From positions 1 to 48,756 of the forward strand of contig JANYDG010000094.1 of assembly GCA_025359885.1 (NCBI GenBank): DNA of 48,756 nt, given 5' to 3'. Under the pieces are notes generated by a model that ran no database searches, was not told where the DNA came from, and was given only the letters and a program-made list of their open reading frames with translations. Shown here one piece after another: positions 1-8,273 of the stretch (its first letter is position 1; each line of letters opens with the position of its first letter). The position numbers were made by a program, and so were the translations under genes. This DNA is from Acidobacteriota bacterium. GTDB taxonomy: Bacteria; Acidobacteriota; Terriglobia; Terriglobales; Acidobacteriaceae.

Positions 1-2571
1 ACCAGCACGCAGTCGGTCGCCATCAGCGACAGCACAGCCGGCGCGACCATCTACTACACAACGAACGGCAGCACGCCGACCACCGCCTCTACGGTCTACG
101 CTGGCCCGATCAGCGTCGGCACGACCGAGACCCTCAGCGCCATCGCCGTCGCCACCGGATTCTCGGCCAGTGCGATCTCATCAGCCTCGTACACAATCAA
201 TCTGACGAGTCAGGCGGCAGCGCCCGCCTTCTTCCTGCCCAGCGGCGTTTACAATTCAGCTCAAACTTTGACAATCACCGACGCCACCCCCGGTGCCACC
301 GTCTACTACACCCTGAACGGATCAACTCCGACGACTTCGTCTTATGTTTATAAGGGCACGCTTTCGATTGGAAACTCCTACACCGTTCAGGCGATTGCAG
401 TTGCAGCAGGATTGACAAACAGTAACATCACCTCTGCAACCTATACGCTGATCGATGCCAACCCCGTCCTGAGCCTTCCCGGTGGAACCTATGCAGGCGC
501 TCAGACAGTCACCATCACCTGCGCTTCTCCAACCGCAGGCCTCTGGTACACCACCAACGGCATCACTCCAATTGCAAATTCGGCAATCGCAACGAAATAT
601 ACGGGGCCGATTACCGTCAGTGCTACTGAAACGCTCAAAGTGGCGGCAATCCAAACTGGATTTACCCCCAGTCAAGTGGTTTCAGCCAGCTATACAATTC
701 AGCCGGTCACAGCCTCACCTACCTTCTTCCCGGCGGCAGGTAGCTACGGCGCAGCTCAGTCAGTGACGATCAGCGATGCTACATCCGGTGCGGTGATCTA
801 TTACACGACGGATGGTTCCACTCCCACGACTGCCTCTGCCGTCTACGCGGGGCCAATCAGCGTTACAGCGTCCGAGACTCTTCAGGCCATCGCAGGTTCG
901 TCTACCCTGCCCAGCAGTACGGTCGCAACTGCGACCTACACCATCAATGGGCCTGCGGGAACACCCAGCTTTTCGTTGCTGCCAGGAACCTACTCCGGCG
1001 CACAGTCGTTATCCCTCGGCGACAGTACTCCTGGCGCGACCATTTACTACACCACCAACGGCAGCATCCCGACGACTTCTTCAGCAATCTATGCAGGCCC
1101 AATCAACGTGGGTGCCACCGAAACCATCAACGTCATCGCAACTGCTCCAGGCTACGCAAACAGCGCGGTCGCTTCAGCCGCCTATACGATTAATCTGCAG
1201 GCGGCAGCGCCCATCATGTCGCCAGCGGGCGGCACCTTCAGCGGAACCCAGGCCGTTACGCTGAGCGATAGTACGCCAGGCGCGACAATCTACTTCACCG
1301 TAGACGGAACTACGCCAACCAATGCGTCGTTCTTCTACACCGCGCCCATCAACATCAGCGCCAGCGGTACTCTGAAGGCAATCGCCGAGGCCTCAGGCTA
1401 CGCCACCAGCCCGATGACCACCGCTGTGTTTACGATCTCACAGGCAACCGCTGCGCCGACTTTCTCCGTGGCTCCCGGGGTGTACAGCAGCACCCAGACG
1501 GTTTCGCTCAGCGATAGCGTGGCGGGTGCGACCATCTACTACACCACCAACGGCAGCACTCCGACTACGGCATCGACAGTCTACTCCACACCCATCAACG
1601 TGAACACGTCCGTAACCATTAACGCAATCGCGGTCGCAACGGGGTTCTCCGCGAGTTCGGTCGCCTCAGCCGCCTACACCATCGCGCCTCCTGCTGCAAT
1701 GCCTACCTTCTCGGTGCCTGCAGGAACCTACAGCAGCGCACAGTCGGTTACCCTCAGCGACGCCACGGCGGGTGCAATTATTTACTTCACGACAAACGGC
1801 AGCACCCCGACATCCTCCTCGACGGTGTACTCCGGCCCGATCAGCGTCACAACTACTGAGACCATCAACGCAATTGCGATTGCAGCAGGCTTCTCGACCA
1901 GCCCCCTCGCAACCGCCTCGTATACGATTGGCACAGCCACGCCCACCATCGACTACGCCACAGGATTCATCAACACAGGTCTCAGCACAAACAACGGTGC
2001 ATCCCTCGTCGGCGGGGCCCTGCAGTTGACGGATGGTGGTACCGGTGAAGCTCGCTCAGGCTGGTACTCTACCCCAGTCAATGTGCAAAAATTCACGACC
2101 GACTTCAACTTCCAGGCCACTTCTGCCGTTGCAGATGGATTCACTTTTGCAATCCAAAATGCATCGAAGGGTCCGTACGCCGTGGGAGGCAATGCGAGCT
2201 ACCTCGGATATGGTCTGATCGCAACAAGTGTGGCTGTGAAGTTTGACCTGTACAGCAGCAGCGGCTCCACCGTCGGATCGACGGGCTTCTATACAAATGG
2301 TGCCGCTCCCTCTGCGCCTGAAATTGACTTGACCGGTTCCGGCATCGACCTCCACAGCGGCAATATCATGCACGCCCACCTGGTGTATGACGGCACCACG
2401 CTTGCACTCACCATCACAGACAAGGTCACCAACGCCACATTCATGACATCTCAGGCCATCAACATTCCTGCGATTGTGGGTAAGAACACGGCGTATGTCG
2501 GATTCACGGGCAGCACAGGCGGTTTGACCGCCATCCAAAACGTCCTCAACTGGACTTATGTGATCAATTAA
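1..2571 (+). CDS. Secreted chitobiase-C-terminal-like repeat protein with C-terminal lectin-like domain (5' truncated)
   Basis: The reading frame is open from base 1, so the start and signal peptide lie outside the window. The visible 856 residues hold about seven and a half tandem modules of roughly 80-85 residues. Each has a core like GATIYYTTNGSTPT, then a Y-x-GPI segment and an AxAxGxxxS stretch. This matches the chitobiase/beta-hexosaminidase C-terminal family (CHB_HEX_C), an Ig-like fold used as a spacer in surface proteins. From about base 1945 the repeats give way to a roughly 205-residue beta-rich domain with DFNFQ, DGFTFAIQN and AYVGFTGSTGG motifs, which resembles an L-type (legume-like) lectin. 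I infer an exported carbohydrate-binding or adhesive protein. Repeat DNA is very similar between modules, so copy number could vary. The catalytic part, if any, is upstream and unseen. Confidence 0.8.
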   Translation, partial: TSTQSVAISDSTAGATIYYTTNGSTPTTASTVYAGPISVGTTETLSAIAVATGFSASAISSASYTINLTSQAAAPAFFLPSGVYNSAQTLTITDATPGATVYYTLNGSTPTTSSYVYKGTLSIGNSYTVQAIAVAAGLTNSNITSATYTLIDANPVLSLPGGTYAGAQTVTITCASPTAGLWYTTNGITPIANSAIATKYTGPITVSATETLKVAAIQTGFTPSQVVSASYTIQPVTASPTFFPAAGSYGAAQSVTISDATSGAVIYYTTDGSTPTTASAVYAGPISVTASETLQAIAGSSTLPSSTVATATYTINGPAGTPSFSLLPGTYSGAQSLSLGDSTPGATIYYTTNGSIPTTSSAIYAGPINVGATETINVIATAPGYANSAVASAAYTINLQAAAPIMSPAGGTFSGTQAVTLSDSTPGATIYFTVDGTTPTNASFFYTAPINISASGTLKAIAEASGYATSPMTTAVFTISQATAAPTFSVAPGVYSSTQTVSLSDSVAGATIYYTTNGSTPTTASTVYSTPINVNTSVTINAIAVATGFSASSVASAAYTIAPPAAMPTFSVPAGTYSSAQSVTLSDATAGAIIYFTTNGSTPTSSSTVYSGPISVTTTETINAIAIAAGFSTSPLATASYTIGTATPTIDYATGFINTGLSTNNGASLVGGALQLTDGGTGEARSGWYSTPVNVQKFTTDFNFQATSAVADGFTFAIQNASKGPYAVGGNASYLGYGLIATSVAVKFDLYSSSGSTVGSTGFYTNGAAPSAPEIDLTGSGIDLHSGNIMHAHLVYDGTTLALTITDKVTNATFMTSQAINIPAIVGKNTAYVGFTGSTGGLTAIQNVLNWTYVIN

Positions 2572-2593
2572 GCCCTTTGGGCCGGGCATGCTT

Positions 2594-2626
2594 CAGGAAT
2601 GGTGGTTTCCCTTTTCACCATTCCTG
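2594..2626. terminator. Hairpin after the lectin-repeat gene
   Basis: Perfect 11-bp inverted repeat CAGGAATGGTG / CACCATTCCTG with an 11-nt pyrimidine-rich loop, 23 bp after the stop. There is no long U run on the + strand, so termination is inferred from position. The CAGGAATGGT arm also matches the left end of the 110-bp repeat that starts at 2652. Confidence 0.5.
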
Positions 2627-2651
2627 TTCGGGCTACCTGATCACGCTTTAA

Positions 2652-2761
2652 AGCATTTTCAGGAATGGTATACAGGGAGGCCGCACCGCTGACTGGATTT
2701 TTCATCAAGAAAAATCCATCCTCGCGAAAGCTGGACGCTTCACAGTATTCCCGAAAATGCT
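2652..2761. repeat. 110-bp MITE-like element, copy 1
   Basis: Non-coding element with imperfect terminal inverted repeats of about 15 bp (AGCATTTTC[A/G]GGAAT at each end) and an internal hairpin GGATTTTTC/GAAAAATCC. A second copy of the same length, about 91% identical by eye, lies at 26619-26728 in the same orientation. A TA dinucleotide flanks each end, as expected for IS630/Tc1-mariner-type insertion. That family link is inference, because no transposase is present. The right end touches the stop codon of the histidine kinase gene. Confidence 0.75.
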
Positions 2762-4186
2762 CTAGACTTGGCGGGGGCTGGCTGCGTCATCCATTGCCGG
2801 CAATCTCAATTCCACAATCAACCCGCAATCAGCAGCGTTTCTCGCGGTCACCGAGCCACCGTGCAGCCGAACCGCCCTGTCTGTAATAGCCAGGCCAACG
2901 CCGTAGCCCCCGGTCGATCTCTGCCGGGAAAGGTCGAGTCGATAAAAGGGCCTGAAAATCGACTTCAACGCAGCATCCGGAACCCCTTGACCGTGGTCTG
3001 TGACTGCCAGCACCATCCAATGATTCCCGGCGCGAGTCTCTTCCGAAATATGAATCGCAACCTCAGTGCCCTCGGCCGTATAGGCGATCGCGTTCCTGAT
3101 TACATTCTCGATCGCACGGCTGAGCAGCTCAGGATTCCCAAGCACTGCATCGTGGCGGAGGATTCTTTCATCGCCGTTGAATCGAACGCTGCAGTTGCGC
3201 TGCTTTGCCTCATAGTCCATATCGGGCAGCAGGTTACTCACCACACTGCTCAGTGATATCTGCTGGCTATCCGGCAGCCGCGTTGTCGATTCAAGATGCG
3301 AAAGGCTCAGCAACTGGCCGATCAACGAGTTCAGGCGTCCGGTTTCGCGCTCAATGCGGTCTAATTGCACTTCCATGCCGGGCTGCGCCTCCTCCCGAGC
3401 CAACTCCAGAGCCACACTCAGGCGGGCCAGCGGAGAACGCAGTTCATGCGATACATCGCGCAGCAGCAGTATCTGCGCATCGACCAGTGACTCCAGGCGC
3501 TCCGCCATATTGTTGAAGTCAAAAACCAAACCCCAGAGTTCGTCACCGCTGTTGGAAGGCTTTCGGCCCCTCGGCCACTGCACACGCGCCCGCAGATTTC
3601 CAGCAGCCAACTGCCGCGCCGCATTACGAAGCGATCCAATCGGCCGCGTTATCAGCATGGTGATCCCAAATGTCACTAAAAATGAAACGATCACTCCAAT
3701 CAGGAGCCGGGGTAACATCTCTCGATAGGGAATGTAGACTTTCGTTGGATAGGTTCCCCGAATGATATAGCCGAACTTCTGCCCTTGCGGGTCCTTGATC
3801 TCCAGCCCTTCAATGTATCCGGGGCCACGCTTCTCTCCAAGGAAGTACCCTTCCTTTTGAATCTTTCCGATCGCAATTTCATACGGGGCCAGGTCAACCT
3901 GCTGGCAGAGCGGCTTGCCCGCCGGATCAAAAAGAATTGCCGGCTGATCACTTGCGGTCTGCTTATCGATATAAAACGTCGAAGGAACGCTGTTCAGCGC
4001 CGCGCAGCCACCTTTCTCGTAAGCCTCAAGCGAAAGCCGCGCGTTCGATTGAAGCATGGCGAACAAGGAGTTATAGACCACCGCATTCGCCTCAAACTGT
4101 CGAGACAGGATGAATATCGTGCAAACGATGATCAGGAATTCCGTAAGCCAGAAGGAAAGAAAAATCTTGGTAAATGTGCTCCGCAT
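2762..4186 (-). CDS. CpxA/EnvZ-like membrane sensor histidine kinase
   Basis: The 474-residue protein has TM1 at about residues 9-28, an extracytoplasmic sensor of about 130 residues, TM2 at about 160-180, a HAMP linker at 181-235, a HisKA domain with the phosphoacceptor in VSHELRSP (His247), and an HATPase domain with an N box (Asn361/Asn365), G1 DHGQG (397-401), an F box FRPFYR and G2 GGYGVGLAI (426-434). All catalytic boxes look intact. It autophosphorylates and should pass phosphate to the response regulator encoded 5 bp upstream on the same strand. The layout and HisKA sequence are CpxA-like; the stimulus cannot be read from sequence. Its TAG stop lies at the edge of the 110-bp repeat. 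Confidence 0.9.
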   Translation of the reverse strand: MRSTFTKIFLSFWLTEFLIIVCTIFILSRQFEANAVVYNSLFAMLQSNARLSLEAYEKGGCAALNSVPSTFYIDKQTASDQPAILFDPAGKPLCQQVDLAPYEIAIGKIQKEGYFLGEKRGPGYIEGLEIKDPQGQKFGYIIRGTYPTKVYIPYREMLPRLLIGVIVSFLVTFGITMLITRPIGSLRNAARQLAAGNLRARVQWPRGRKPSNSGDELWGLVFDFNNMAERLESLVDAQILLLRDVSHELRSPLARLSVALELAREEAQPGMEVQLDRIERETGRLNSLIGQLLSLSHLESTTRLPDSQQISLSSVVSNLLPDMDYEAKQRNCSVRFNGDERILRHDAVLGNPELLSRAIENVIRNAIAYTAEGTEVAIHISEETRAGNHWMVLAVTDHGQGVPDAALKSIFRPFYRLDLSRQRSTGGYGVGLAITDRAVRLHGGSVTARNAADCGLIVELRLPAMDDAASPRQV

Positions 4187-4191
4187 ATCCT

Positions 4192-4950
4192 TCAGCTTTC
4201 TCGACTATAGGATGTCGACAAGTTTTGCGCGTTGCCAGATGCGCCTGCGACGGGCAGCGCCAACTGGTAGCCGACAGAGCGAATCGTCTTGATCTGGTCA
4301 CCCAGCTGGGCGGCGTCATCCAGTTTGCGGCGCAAGCGGCTGATGTGCATGTCCAGGCTGCGGTCAAAGGGGTTAAATCGGCGATCCAGCACCACCTCGG
4401 TCAGGTGCTCCCGGGTGAGAATCTGTCCCGGTGCCTCCATCAGCGCGCCCAGCAATTCAAACTCGACGTTGGTCAGGTCCAGCTCCACCCCAAGCGAAAT
4501 GGCCGTCCGGGCACCGCTATCCAGCTCGATGCCCGCGACCGAAAGATGCTTGATGCCGGCCCGCGCAGGCCTTGAAGCCGAGGTGCGCCGTAAAATCGCC
4601 CGGATGCGGGCCAGAAGTTCGCGCGGATTGAAGGGCTTGGGAAGATAGTCATCGGCACCAATTTCGAGGCCCACAATGCGGTCAATGTCTTCCCCACGCG
4701 CCGTCAGCAGCAGCACGCTTACCTGCGAACTGGTGCGCAGCCTTCGCAGCACTTCAAATCCATCGATCCTGGGCAGCATCACGTCCAGCAGAACGATGGA
4801 ATACTCCCCTGCAAGTGCGCGATGCAGGCCCAGTTCGCCGTGATGCTCCGTGGTGACGACAAAACCGTGACGCCCAAGGTAGTCCTTGAGCATCAAACAC
4901 AACTCGGTATCGTCGTCGATGAGTAAAACTGGCTCCACAATTGCCCTCAC
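4192..4950 (-). CDS. OmpR/CpxR-family response regulator
   Basis: 252 residues. The receiver domain (about 7-120) has acidic residues at 12-14, phosphoacceptor Asp56 in LLDVMLP, Thr83 and Lys105 in the PKPF motif. A linker is followed by an OmpR-type winged helix (about 140-230) with LTNVEFELL and the recognition segment SLDMHISRLRRKL. The start is GTG at 4950 with GGAG about 10 nt upstream; a second GTG four codons in, preceded by AGGG, is also possible. It sits upstream of the histidine kinase with a 5-bp gap, so the two form one regulator-sensor operon. A GTAAT-N5-GTAAC site at 5028-5042 would suit autoregulation. Confidence 0.92.
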   Translation of the reverse strand: MRAIVEPVLLIDDDTELCLMLKDYLGRHGFVVTTEHHGELGLHRALAGEYSIVLLDVMLPRIDGFEVLRRLRTSSQVSVLLLTARGEDIDRIVGLEIGADDYLPKPFNPRELLARIRAILRRTSASRPARAGIKHLSVAGIELDSGARTAISLGVELDLTNVEFELLGALMEAPGQILTREHLTEVVLDRRFNPFDRSLDMHISRLRRKLDDAAQLGDQIKTIRSVGYQLALPVAGASGNAQNLSTSYSRES

Positions 4951-5027
4951 GGCACTGCTTCTCCAGCCCGGACTTTATCCAAACTAGACTACAACTCTGG
5001 TTTTACTCCAACCGCAGCCGCCGCGCG

Positions 5028-5042
5028 GTAATGATTTGTAAC
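5028..5042 (+). promoter_or_regulatory. Candidate CpxR-type box GTAAT-N5-GTAAC
   Basis: Two GTAAy half-sites 10 bp apart (start to start) lie in the divergent region between the two-component operon and the sigma factor gene. The known CpxR box of enterobacteria is GTAAA-N5-GTAAA. Assignment to the adjacent regulator is inference from proximity and spacing. A TTGACA hexamer follows at 5060-5065, without a convincing -10 element. Confidence 0.35.
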
Positions 5043-5226
5043 ACTTGCGAATCAAACCGTTGACACTTCTTTACGATTCGTGACGTTTTATGACTGCACT
5101 CCAACTTCATGGATGGTGTCATACATATAGACCACTGCTGCTCTACCGAAATTCCAAATACAGGGTGTGCAGTTTACCCAGAGTTTCCAGGGAACGAGCG
5201 GCCAAATTCAGACAGGGAGATCTGCG

Positions 5227-5829
5227 ATGACTACAGAACGTGCCCACATGGTGCAGCTCTGTTTAAACGGAGACAACGGTGCCTGGACCAACCTCGTCGA
5301 GGAGTATCGCGGACTCGTCTACAGCATCTGCTATCTCTTTTGCGGCTCCTCGCAGGATGCCGAAGACCTGATGCAGGATACGTTCCTCAAAATCTGGATG
5401 AATCTAGGCAGCTACGACCCGGCGCGCGGTGAGCTCAAGGGCTGGATCGCCACCGTGACCCGCAATCAGCGCGTCGATCGCTATCGCCGCGATGGTCAGT
5501 TGCGCCGCACTGATTCAATGGACGAGGGCTGGGACCGCTCGGAATCCATGGCAACCACCATCGCCCAGCGCATCCCTGACCAGCGCCCCACTCCTCATGA
5601 AGCAGCCGTCACAAAAGAAGTAACAACCATCGTTTCAGAGGCCGTCAAAAAGATCGCCCCCGAAATGCGGGATGTCGTGACCATGCGCTTCCTTTACGAA
5701 ATGGACAATCAGGAAATCGCGCATCGCCTTCGCATTCCAGAGGGTACCGTCAAATCTCGCACCAACCGCGGCCGGGCACAGCTCTCATCCCTTCTAAGCC
5801 CGATGCGTACCGCCCTCGGCGCAGCCTGA
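5227..5829 (+). CDS. ECF-type RNA polymerase sigma factor
   Basis: 200 residues with sigma region 2 at about 22-90 (DAEDLMQDTFLKIW, then GWIATVTRNQRVDRYRR for -10 recognition and melting) and region 4 at about 145-195 (MRFLYEMDNQEIAHRLRIPEGTVKSR). There is no region 1.1 or 3, which is typical of the extracytoplasmic-function group. The frame is open upstream to 5167, but the ATG at 5227 has a good GGGAGA Shine-Dalgarno 6 nt before it, so I start there. No anti-sigma gene follows: the next gene is a transporter 77 bp away. The divergent neighbour is a CpxRA-like system, so it may be controlled transcriptionally by that pair. Confidence 0.9.
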   Translation: MTTERAHMVQLCLNGDNGAWTNLVEEYRGLVYSICYLFCGSSQDAEDLMQDTFLKIWMNLGSYDPARGELKGWIATVTRNQRVDRYRRDGQLRRTDSMDEGWDRSESMATTIAQRIPDQRPTPHEAAVTKEVTTIVSEAVKKIAPEMRDVVTMRFLYEMDNQEIAHRLRIPEGTVKSRTNRGRAQLSSLLSPMRTALGAA

Positions 5830-5906
5830 AACGAGCCAGCGCGCGTCCTTTGTAAAAGCTTGTGTAGGATGGGATGGTCGCTTCCCGTTGGTGATCAACC
5901 TTCCCC

Positions 5907-7199
5907 ATGCCCTTCGAATCAGAAAATAGAATCCCTCGCCGACGATGGCGTATCGCCTGCCTTCTTGGCCTTGGCGTACTGGTCAACTACTTTGACCGGG
6001 TAAACCTCTCCGTCTCGCAGGCCGCGCTGTACACCACCTTTGGCATCTCAAGCATCACTTTCGGCTATCTTTCCAGCGCCTACAACTGGACGTACGCCCT
6101 CTGCCAGTTGCCCATCGGGGTAGTCCTCGACAAGTTCGGAATCCGGCGCGTGGGCCGCATCAGCACTTTTCTTTGGAGCGTCGCCTCCTTCGCCGCCGCC
6201 ATCGCCACCAGCGTCAATGGCCTGTTTGGTGCTCGCCTGCTGCTGGGCATTGGCGAAGCGCCTATCTTCCCTTCGAGTGCAAAGGCCGTCGGGCTCTGGT
6301 TTCCACCGCAGGAACGCAGCTTCGCCACCGCCCTGTTCGACTCCGCCGCCAAATTTGCACCGGCCGTCGGCGTTCCGCTGATTGGAATGCTGCTGCTCAG
6401 GATCGGCTGGCGATGGAGCTTTGCAGCGACGGGGGTGATCAGCGTCCTCTACTTCCTGCTCTTCAGCCGCGTCTACCGCGACCCCAAAGAGGATGGCCTG
6501 CTCACCCCGGCGGAACGCAATCACATCGAGCAGGGCCGTCCGGCTGCAATGATTCCCGAGCCAGAAGAGCCGCCCCTTTCTATCTGGACCCTGCTGCGCC
6601 AGCGCAAAGTGCTGGGGATGGTGCTCGGCTTTGGCGGCTATAACTACGTCTTCTATATGCTGCTCTACTGGCTGCCGGGCTATCTCTCCATGGCGCTCCA
6701 CCTCGATCTCACACATTCATTCCTCTACACCAGCTTTCCCTGGTTGATAGCCACGGTTGCCGATCTCGCTATCGGAGGCCTGCTGGCAGATGCGCTCATC
6801 CAGCGCGGATGGAATGCAAGCCGTGTTCGCAAGACGATTCTCGTGGGAGGCACGACCTGCGGCCTGGGTATCCTCGGTGCGGCAAGCGTCCACAGTGCTC
6901 TGCCTGCGCTGCTCTGGATTAGCCTGTCGATCGGCGGCCTGTCAGCGGCATCCGCAGTCGGCTGGTCGATGCCGTCGCTCATCGCCCCGCGCAGCTCGGT
7001 AGGAAGCGTTGGCGGTATCATCAACTTCTCCAACCAGGTCTCCGGCATCGCTGCCTCCATCATCACCGGCTACGTCGTGCAGTCGCTGCACTCCTTCGCC
7101 TGGGCCTTTGGCATTTCAGCTGCTTACCTCGCCGTCGGTATCCTCAGTTACATTTTCCTGCTGGGCAAAATCGAGCCGATGTTTCCAGAAGCGGCCTGA
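5907..7199 (+). CDS. MFS transporter, anion:cation symporter (sugar-acid type)
   Basis: 430 residues with twelve predicted membrane segments. The N-terminus has the NYFDRVNLS signature of the anion:cation symporter group (glucarate, galactonate, hexuronate carriers). The MFS loop motif appears as GVVLDKFGIRRVGR after TM2, and LLGIGEAPIFPSSAKAV is the typical TM4 region. It probably imports a sugar acid or similar organic anion with protons. It converges with the hydrolase gene on the other strand (4-bp gap) and lies near SDR and zinc-ADH genes, so a common sugar-acid pathway is plausible. The substrate cannot be fixed from sequence. No strong Shine-Dalgarno precedes the ATG. Confidence 0.85.
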   Translation: MPFESENRIPRRRWRIACLLGLGVLVNYFDRVNLSVSQAALYTTFGISSITFGYLSSAYNWTYALCQLPIGVVLDKFGIRRVGRISTFLWSVASFAAAIATSVNGLFGARLLLGIGEAPIFPSSAKAVGLWFPPQERSFATALFDSAAKFAPAVGVPLIGMLLLRIGWRWSFAATGVISVLYFLLFSRVYRDPKEDGLLTPAERNHIEQGRPAAMIPEPEEPPLSIWTLLRQRKVLGMVLGFGGYNYVFYMLLYWLPGYLSMALHLDLTHSFLYTSFPWLIATVADLAIGGLLADALIQRGWNASRVRKTILVGGTTCGLGILGAASVHSALPALLWISLSIGGLSAASAVGWSMPSLIAPRSSVGSVGGIINFSNQVSGIAASIITGYVVQSLHSFAWAFGISAAYLAVGILSYIFLLGKIEPMFPEAA

Positions 7200-7203
7200 G
7201 CTA

Positions 7204-8244
7204 CTATTGAGCTGCGTAATGGCGGACGAGTCCAGTCCGCTCATTCGTCACGTCAAAGCTGCCATCCTTCGCCGCCACCAGTTCCAAACGGTGCCCGGCG
7301 TCGGTGCCCTGAGGATTCGCAATCAGCTCTTCGCTGGTGTTGTTGCCCGGCCCGCCCTCGTCAGAGAAGTGAACCTGCCAGAGCGCTTCGAGCCCCGGCG
7401 CAGCCTTGATCGTCTTTAGAATCGGCGTTGATCCGCCCTTTTTCGCGCCATTATCCATGATGGCTACCCGCGCGTGAATCGCATCGACCAGTGCAGGGCT
7501 CGAGCTCTGCTCCCAGCCATGATGCGAAACGATGTAGACATCCATCTTCCCCAGCTTGTTTGCCGGGCACATCAGGTCGCGCTCCTTGTCCCACGTCAGG
7601 TCGCCCAGGTCGAGCAGCCGCAGCTTCCCAAAATTGATTTCAATGCCCAGTGAGCGCGCATTTTCGGTCTGGTCCGCCGGCCTCACTTCAGATGCTTTGC
7701 AAAACGAATTTGCCTCGCCACCACCCGCGAGCGGCTTGTCAATCACCTTGCCATCAGCGCTGATCACCGTCGCCGCCATGCCTTTGATGGGCAGTGTATC
7801 GCCTGGCTTCATTGTCAGATGCTTGTATTTTCCGCTCGCCAGCAGCTGTTGATAGGCTTCGTAACCCTTCACGGTATAGGTGTCATCAGGTTCGCGATTT
7901 GTCCCGTGGTCGATGAAGGTGCCGATGGGAAATCGCGCGGCAAGCTGCGGTACTCCGCCGACGTGATCCATGTGAAAGTGCGTAATCAGCACATAATCAA
8001 TCCGCTTCAGGCCCGCTGCTTTGGCCGCCGCAACAATCCGGTCTGCATCGCGAAACTCGTTCCCCGGCCAGCCCGTATCAATCAGCAGCGACTCGCCCGC
8101 CGGCGTAACAAACAGCGTCGATTGACCGCCCTCAACGTCAACGAAGTAAATGCGCAGCTTGTCGTTTGCCACTTTGCTTTCTGCGCCCGCCGAAAACAGC
8201 AGCAAAGCTGCTATCGCGGTAAATCCAAAGAAACCCTTCTTCAT
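7204..8244 (-). CDS. Exported metallo-beta-lactamase-fold hydrolase (ComEC-like)
   Basis: 346 residues. A signal peptide (about 1-22, MKKGFFGFTAIAALLLFSAGAES) is followed by the MBL fold: IDTG at 55-58, the metal motif THFHMDH at 88-94 (His89, His91, Asp93, His94), a later LLDLGDLTWD segment (metal Asp) and a VSHHG motif. The VDVEGGQ start and VSHHG ending are typical of the ComEC/Rec2-like group of stand-alone secreted MBL proteins. The substrate is unknown. The gene is 29 bp downstream of the SDR gene on the same strand, so it could be the last cistron of the ADH-SDR operon, although its export sets it apart functionally. Confidence 0.8.
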   Translation of the reverse strand: MKKGFFGFTAIAALLLFSAGAESKVANDKLRIYFVDVEGGQSTLFVTPAGESLLIDTGWPGNEFRDADRIVAAAKAAGLKRIDYVLITHFHMDHVGGVPQLAARFPIGTFIDHGTNREPDDTYTVKGYEAYQQLLASGKYKHLTMKPGDTLPIKGMAATVISADGKVIDKPLAGGGEANSFCKASEVRPADQTENARSLGIEINFGKLRLLDLGDLTWDKERDLMCPANKLGKMDVYIVSHHGWEQSSSPALVDAIHARVAIMDNGAKKGGSTPILKTIKAAPGLEALWQVHFSDEGGPGNNTSEELIANPQGTDAGHRLELVAAKDGSFDVTNERTGLVRHYAAQ

Positions 8245-8273
8245 CTCTGCTCTCCAGCCTTGAATTCTCTAGA

